From contig JAJQRF010000002.1 in NCBI GenBank assembly GCA_021228405.1, forward strand, positions 868,001 through 932,000: a stretch of DNA of 64,000 nucleotides, read 5' to 3'. Position numbers and translations under genes: made by a program. The notes below the pieces were generated by a model. That model was not told where the DNA came from. It searched no databases and was given only the letters and a program-made list of their open reading frames with translations. Below are positions 60,336 to 64,000 of the stretch, one piece after another. Numbering within the stretch: position 1 is the first letter of the stretch; each line of letters starts with the position of its first letter. Origin of the DNA: Pyrinomonadaceae bacterium. Lineage in GTDB: Bacteria; Acidobacteriota; Blastocatellia; Pyrinomonadales; Pyrinomonadaceae.

Positions 60336-60452
60336 TTATGCCGAATCATTCTGTATAATACACAAATACGAGTATTAAACCGAATCAATCCATGTAACAT
60401 CCTAAAAAGAGTGTTATGCCGAATGGTTCGGCATAATCATAACTTATATGCT
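60336..60452. repeat. Three 39-bp repeats, each with an imperfect palindrome
   Basis: Units 60336-60374, 60375-60413 and 60414-60452 share TTAT/AGCCGAATC at the start. Each holds a ~23-bp dyad; in the third it is perfect (TTATGCCGAATGGTTCGGCATAA). They lie 80-196 bp upstream of the cassette-like gene and could be operators. Confidence 0.7.
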
Positions 60453-60531
60453 TCGTGTGAAATATGAGCGACTCAATTATTGAAACAAAATACAAAATGT
60501 TTTTCGATGCCGCCTGTTTAAGGAGAACAAT

Positions 60532-61581
60532 ATGAACTTGAAAATTACTTTGCGTCAGAATTCAACAAAATCATTTCTTTGGTTGCTTACAGTTTTATCA
60601 ACAGCACTCGCAACTTACGCTCAACCGGGTTGTGATCCGGCATTCATAAATGCACTTCGTGACTTTGGTTATGAAACAGAGGCAAATGATGTCGCACTTA
60701 CGATAATGAAAAATGTTTGTTCTGGAAGTTCACGAAGTGGCGGTTTTAATTACGTGAAAGATACAACGAAAATCGGTGGAAGTGCTAAATCAGTAGAACA
60801 AGCCTGCACTACGAAAGATTATCAATTCTTTGAAACGTATCGAAAAGAATTGATGTATTCAAGGCTACCTCAAGGAGTTCTACAAGGAATTGCTAATTGT
60901 TTTGGCGAAAGTGTTTATTTTACGGCAACAACAAATGATGACAACATCGAATTGCGTGCAGGACATAGACCGATAGGAATGCCGCCTGCAAAAATTAGAA
61001 ACTTCACATGGGAACCCAAAAATGCAATGACCTGTAGCGGTCAAGAGTGGAAACCCGGATTTCAACTTAAAATAAATGGCGATGTTCTGATTTGTCGAAG
61101 AACCCGAAATGTGGCGTTAAGTATTGCTATGAATTTAACAGGAACTGGAGGCGGAAAAACTTTATCTTTTACTACTAAACCGGTTTTTGAGAGGGTTTCA
61201 TGGTCAATTGTTCAGTCTCCTAATGGAAATAACTTTAAATGCGTCAATCAATTTGGCGAAGCTGATAAAAATTGGGTGCCTTTAGATAGGCGACTTCTAA
61301 TGCAACATGCAACTGGAACTTGCTACACCCGTTATGGACATTCAACGGTTCATTACGGCGACAATAAAAGAACATATATTCGGGAAACTTGGAAAGGGGA
61401 GGCTCGGTGGAGAGGAAAACCCTATGTTATATGCGTTCTTGACGGGCGAGATTATGGAGATATATGGAGTGTTAAGGTTCAAGGAGGTCGAAGCCGCCCT
61501 GATTTGTGGGACGATATTTGTGCATCTTTATACCGACCAATTCAGGACGTTGATAAAAAAGCAAATTTCCCACAAGATTAA
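60532..61581 (+). CDS. Secreted protein of unknown family, probable integron-cassette gene
   Basis: 349 residues. AAGGAG 8-13 bases before the ATG. Signal peptide 1-30 (ends ATYAQ). The mature part has several Cys (at least seven) that may form disulfides, for example PGCDPAFIN, EQACTTKDY and ATGTCYTRYG. No family recognised. Base composition is clearly more AT rich than its neighbours and codons such as AGA, GTT and TTA are more frequent, which suggests foreign origin. An attC-like site starts 74 bp after the stop codon, so this could be the cargo of a captured gene cassette. Confidence 0.75.
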   Translation: MNLKITLRQNSTKSFLWLLTVLSTALATYAQPGCDPAFINALRDFGYETEANDVALTIMKNVCSGSSRSGGFNYVKDTTKIGGSAKSVEQACTTKDYQFFETYRKELMYSRLPQGVLQGIANCFGESVYFTATTNDDNIELRAGHRPIGMPPAKIRNFTWEPKNAMTCSGQEWKPGFQLKINGDVLICRRTRNVALSIAMNLTGTGGGKTLSFTTKPVFERVSWSIVQSPNGNNFKCVNQFGEADKNWVPLDRRLLMQHATGTCYTRYGHSTVHYGDNKRTYIRETWKGEARWRGKPYVICVLDGRDYGDIWSVKVQGGRSRPDLWDDICASLYRPIQDVDKKANFPQD

Positions 61582-61654
61582 ATTTTATAGTTCAATCAAC
61601 ATCTGACTTAGCTACCGTCAGTTCGGGATAATAAAAAGGTCTTTTTCAAGACGC

Positions 61655-61768
61655 ATATAACAAATCAATGGACGTGAGGGCGAAACAGCGACTTTCTTAT
61701 CAACGGCTTTTCTTAAACTCGGAGTTGTGTGGTGGCGGTTTCGCCCCACGTCATCTCAATCGTTAGCC
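61655..61768 (+). mobile_element. attC-like recombination site (integron cassette)
   Basis: Left end ATATAAC-AAATCAATGGACGTGAGGG; right end TTTCGCCCCACGTCATCTCAATC-GTTAGCC. The two ends are reverse complementary with offset unpaired bases in the TGGACGTGAGGGCGAAAC / GTTTCGCCCCACGTCA arms, and the outer boxes match RYYYAAC and GTTRRRY loosely (one deviation in each). 114 bp, with a ~60-bp variable centre. This is the structure of an attC site, akin to Vibrio repeats. The GTTAGCC box covers the serC stop codon. No integron integrase is in the window. Confidence 0.7.
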
Positions 61769-62845
61769 ATTTTTATTTGTAAAATCGCGCATAAATTCTA
61801 CTAGTGCTTCGCAGCCTTCTTTCGGGAAAGCGTTGTAGATCGAAGCGCGGATGCCGCCGACGCTGCGGTGTCCTTTTAAGCCGTCGAAGCCGTTGGCGGT
61901 CGCTTCGGTGACGAATTGTTTTTCTAAATCTTCGCTCGGCAGACGGAATGTGACGTTCATCAGGCTTCGTGCTTGTTTTTCGGCGTGTCCGCTGTAAAAT
62001 CCGTCGCTCGAATCGATCGCATCATAGAGAATTTTCGCTTTTTCTTCGTTTATTTTTTGCATCGCCTTCACGCCGCCTTTGTTTTTCAGCCATTCGCAGA
62101 CGAGGCTTACGAGATAAATTCCCCAGGTGTTCGGCGTGTTGAGCATCGAATCGTTTTTCGCAATGGCGCGGTAATCGAGCATTGCAAATTGATTTGAGGG
62201 AACTTTTTCGAGCATATCGTCGCGGATAATGACGAGCGTCACGCCCGAAGGTCCGATATTTTTCTGTGCTCCGGCGTAGATGAGCGCGTATTTGTCGAAA
62301 TCGAGCGGTTTGGAAAGAATGTTCGACGAGGCATCGCAGACGACGGGAATGCCTTTGCCGTCGAGTTCGTATTTGAACTCAACGCCGTCGATCGTTTCGT
62401 TTGAACAATAGTGTATGTAATCTGCCGTTTGACTGAAATTAAGTTCGTCCTGTTCGGGAACGGATTTGTAATTTGTTTCTTTCGTAGAAAAAATGACGTT
62501 CACTTTGCCGCATTTTTTCGCTTCCCTGACGGCTTTTTCGCCCCATGCTCCCGTCACGATGTAATCCGCCGAATTTTTTAAGAAATTGATCGGAATCATC
62601 GAAAACTGCAAGCTTGCGCCGCCTTGCAGGAAAAGAATTCGGAAATTTTCGGGGACGCTCAAAAGCTCGCGGATACCGTTTTCGGCGGAATGCAGGATCG
62701 GTGCGAAATGTTGCGAACGGTGGCTGATCTCCATCACGCTCATTCCGATACCGTTCAGGGAAAGCATTTCGCTTTGGGCTTTTTCCAAAACTTCGGTCGG
62801 CAGAATCGCCGGACCTGCGCTGAAATTATAGATTCTTTTCGTCAT
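61763..62845 (-). CDS. serC: Phosphoserine aminotransferase
   Basis: PLP enzyme of serine synthesis (3-phosphohydroxypyruvate to phosphoserine). 360 residues from the ATG at 62843-62845. Opening RIYNFSAGPAILPTEVLEKA, the EISHRS block, LFLQGGASLQFSMIP and the PLP Lys in YAGAQKNIGPSG are all present; ends with the family's C-terminal FMRDFTNKNG. The last codon and stop lie in the GTTAGCC end of the attC-like site. serA is not in the window. Confidence 0.95.
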   Translation of the reverse strand: MTKRIYNFSAGPAILPTEVLEKAQSEMLSLNGIGMSVMEISHRSQHFAPILHSAENGIRELLSVPENFRILFLQGGASLQFSMIPINFLKNSADYIVTGAWGEKAVREAKKCGKVNVIFSTKETNYKSVPEQDELNFSQTADYIHYCSNETIDGVEFKYELDGKGIPVVCDASSNILSKPLDFDKYALIYAGAQKNIGPSGVTLVIIRDDMLEKVPSNQFAMLDYRAIAKNDSMLNTPNTWGIYLVSLVCEWLKNKGGVKAMQKINEEKAKILYDAIDSSDGFYSGHAEKQARSLMNVTFRLPSEDLEKQFVTEATANGFDGLKGHRSVGGIRASIYNAFPKEGCEALVEFMRDFTNKNG

Positions 62846-63075
62846 CGAATTTTTTAGTGAAACCTGCAAAAAAATTACAATAGCACAGAGCGGTTTAATG
62901 TTGAATTTCGCAATTCCGACTTATTTTTCGATTTCTGCGGATTGGGCGGCGGTTACGTTTCAAAATTCACATAAAAGTGAGTTAAAATACACAATATCTG
63001 TCAAACTCTTTTTTTGAAGATGGCATCTTAGAAAAGCGTTTCCCGAATTTAATGGACACAATTTGGAGGATTTCA

Positions 63076-64000
63076 ATGTTTAGAAAAAAATATTTTACGA
63101 GTTTTTTATCAATTGCAATACTACTTGCCGCGAGTGCGGCGGTCTTTGCACAGAGTTCGCCCGTGAGCGGACGCGTGGAATTAAAAAAGGCTGACGGCAC
63201 GACCACTCCCGTCACTGATGCGGTCGTCGACGTTTACCGCACCGACATTAAAGGTAAACCGCCCGGAACCAAAACCAACAAAAAAGGCGAATTCAGCTTT
63301 GCCGGATTACTGCTCGGCGGAACTTACGCTCTTTCGGTCAGCGCACCCGGAGCTAAACCTGAAATCCAACCGAATATCAAAGCCGGACAGGAAAGAATCG
63401 TTATCACCTTGATGGAAGGCGACGGCAAGCGTTGGACGGAAGATGAAGTCAGACAAGCGTTGGCAGCCGGTCCGCAAACGACGGGCGGGACGAATACTGC
63501 CGCCGCGCCGACCGCCGAAGAAAAGAAAGCGGCTGAAGATGCCAAAAAATCACAAGCCGAATATGATGCAAAGGTAAAGGAAATCAACGCCAAAAACGAA
63601 AAGATCAAACAAAATACGGCGATCATTCAAACTTCTCTGAAAGAAGGCAACGATGCCTTTAATGCTAAAAATTACGATCTGGCAATTACCAAATACGAAC
63701 AGGGAATCGCCGCCGAACCTGATTTTGTCGGAAGCGCGCCGGTGCTTAACAACAACAAAGGCGCGTCTTTGAAAAGCCGTGCGGTCGATACTTATAACCA
63801 ATTTGCAAAATCGACCGATGCCGCCGCAAAAGCCGAAGCGATGGGAAGAGTTAAAAAAGACCTGACCGACGCGATTGCCGCTTATGCAAGATCATATCAG
63901 GTATTGAAAGGCGCACAGCCTGCGGATATTAGCAATCAGGCTGTGTATGATTCGACCAAATACACGGCATTGGCGGGTTTGACCGACAGCTATCGTTTAC
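63076..64000 (+). CDS. Exported CarboxypepD_reg + TPR protein, 3' end outside window
   Basis: 308 residues visible; the frame is open to base 64000. GGAGG (63066-63070) precedes the ATG. Signal peptide 1-26 (ends AVFAQ). Residues ~28-115 form a carboxypeptidase-regulatory-like beta domain (SGRVELKKADG ... GLLLGGTYALSVSAPG). After an Ala/Thr-rich linker and coiled coil (~140-185) TPR units follow (LKEGNDAFNAKNYDLAITKY). Such proteins are frequent in Acidobacteriota and of unknown role. Confidence 0.85.
   Translation, partial: MFRKKYFTSFLSIAILLAASAAVFAQSSPVSGRVELKKADGTTTPVTDAVVDVYRTDIKGKPPGTKTNKKGEFSFAGLLLGGTYALSVSAPGAKPEIQPNIKAGQERIVITLMEGDGKRWTEDEVRQALAAGPQTTGGTNTAAAPTAEEKKAAEDAKKSQAEYDAKVKEINAKNEKIKQNTAIIQTSLKEGNDAFNAKNYDLAITKYEQGIAAEPDFVGSAPVLNNNKGASLKSRAVDTYNQFAKSTDAAAKAEAMGRVKKDLTDAIAAYARSYQVLKGAQPADISNQAVYDSTKYTALAGLTDSYRL

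Overview
The window looks like a chromosomal segment of an Acidobacteriota bacterium, most likely from the Blastocatellia/Pyrinomonadaceae side. This placement is inference. It rests on moderate GC, many secreted TPR, VWA and propeller proteins, an orphan N-terminal segment of the serine/threonine-kinase type common in that phylum, CarboxypepD_reg+TPR and choice-of-anchor-type proteins, and dense short tandem repeats in the spacers. I saw no rRNA, tRNA, CRISPR array, phage or complete insertion sequence.

Layout. 1-6.5 kb: a partial VWA protein, nadK, then a minus-strand run (queA, rimI, thiE, a PilT/PilU-type ATPase, a zinc-ribbon/receiver-like protein). 6.5-7.3 kb: a 260-bp element with 41-bp inverted ends beside a 71-codon kinase-like remnant. 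7.5-14.2 kb: secreted alpha/beta-hydrolase, thrS, a flavin disulfide oxidoreductase, a YceI protein. 14.3-27.6 kb: a tightly coupled four-gene operon of exported proteins of unknown purpose (beta-propeller, VIT+VWA, a 2408-residue helical-repeat giant, a DUF3352-like protein). 27.7-36.3 kb: arginine biosynthesis (argR with a clear promoter/operator, argG, DUF1611, argC, argD) interleaved with small enzymes. 36.3-40.7 kb: beta-carbonic anhydrase with a SulP anion transporter, then a histidine kinase/response regulator pair. 40.7-46.3 kb: the threonine genes thrA and thrC, divergent from thrB. 46.3-64 kb: nickel/cobalt-type permease, SDR, methyltransferase-like protein, tatA, proline iminopeptidase, TonB/SLH protein, 5'-nucleotidase, GHL10 glycosidase, tryptophan dioxygenase, cold-shock protein, selA, AIM24, an AT-rich secreted protein followed by an attC-like site, serC, and a partial CarboxypepD_reg/TPR protein.

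The most unusual content is in and around the spacers. There are four arrays of 20-21-bp degenerate units with four unrelated unit sequences. About seventeen long imperfect palindromes have arms that are often built from tandem heptamers. The same kind of heptamer runs sits inside the reading frames of four metabolic genes (flavin oxidoreductase, DUF1611, thrA, thrC). Two related BIME-like elements lie 2.6 kb apart. At 61655-61768 there is a sequence with the layout of an integron attC site, just after an AT-rich secreted-protein gene, which suggests a captured gene cassette. Coordinates of motifs were read by eye; no alignments or database searches were run.
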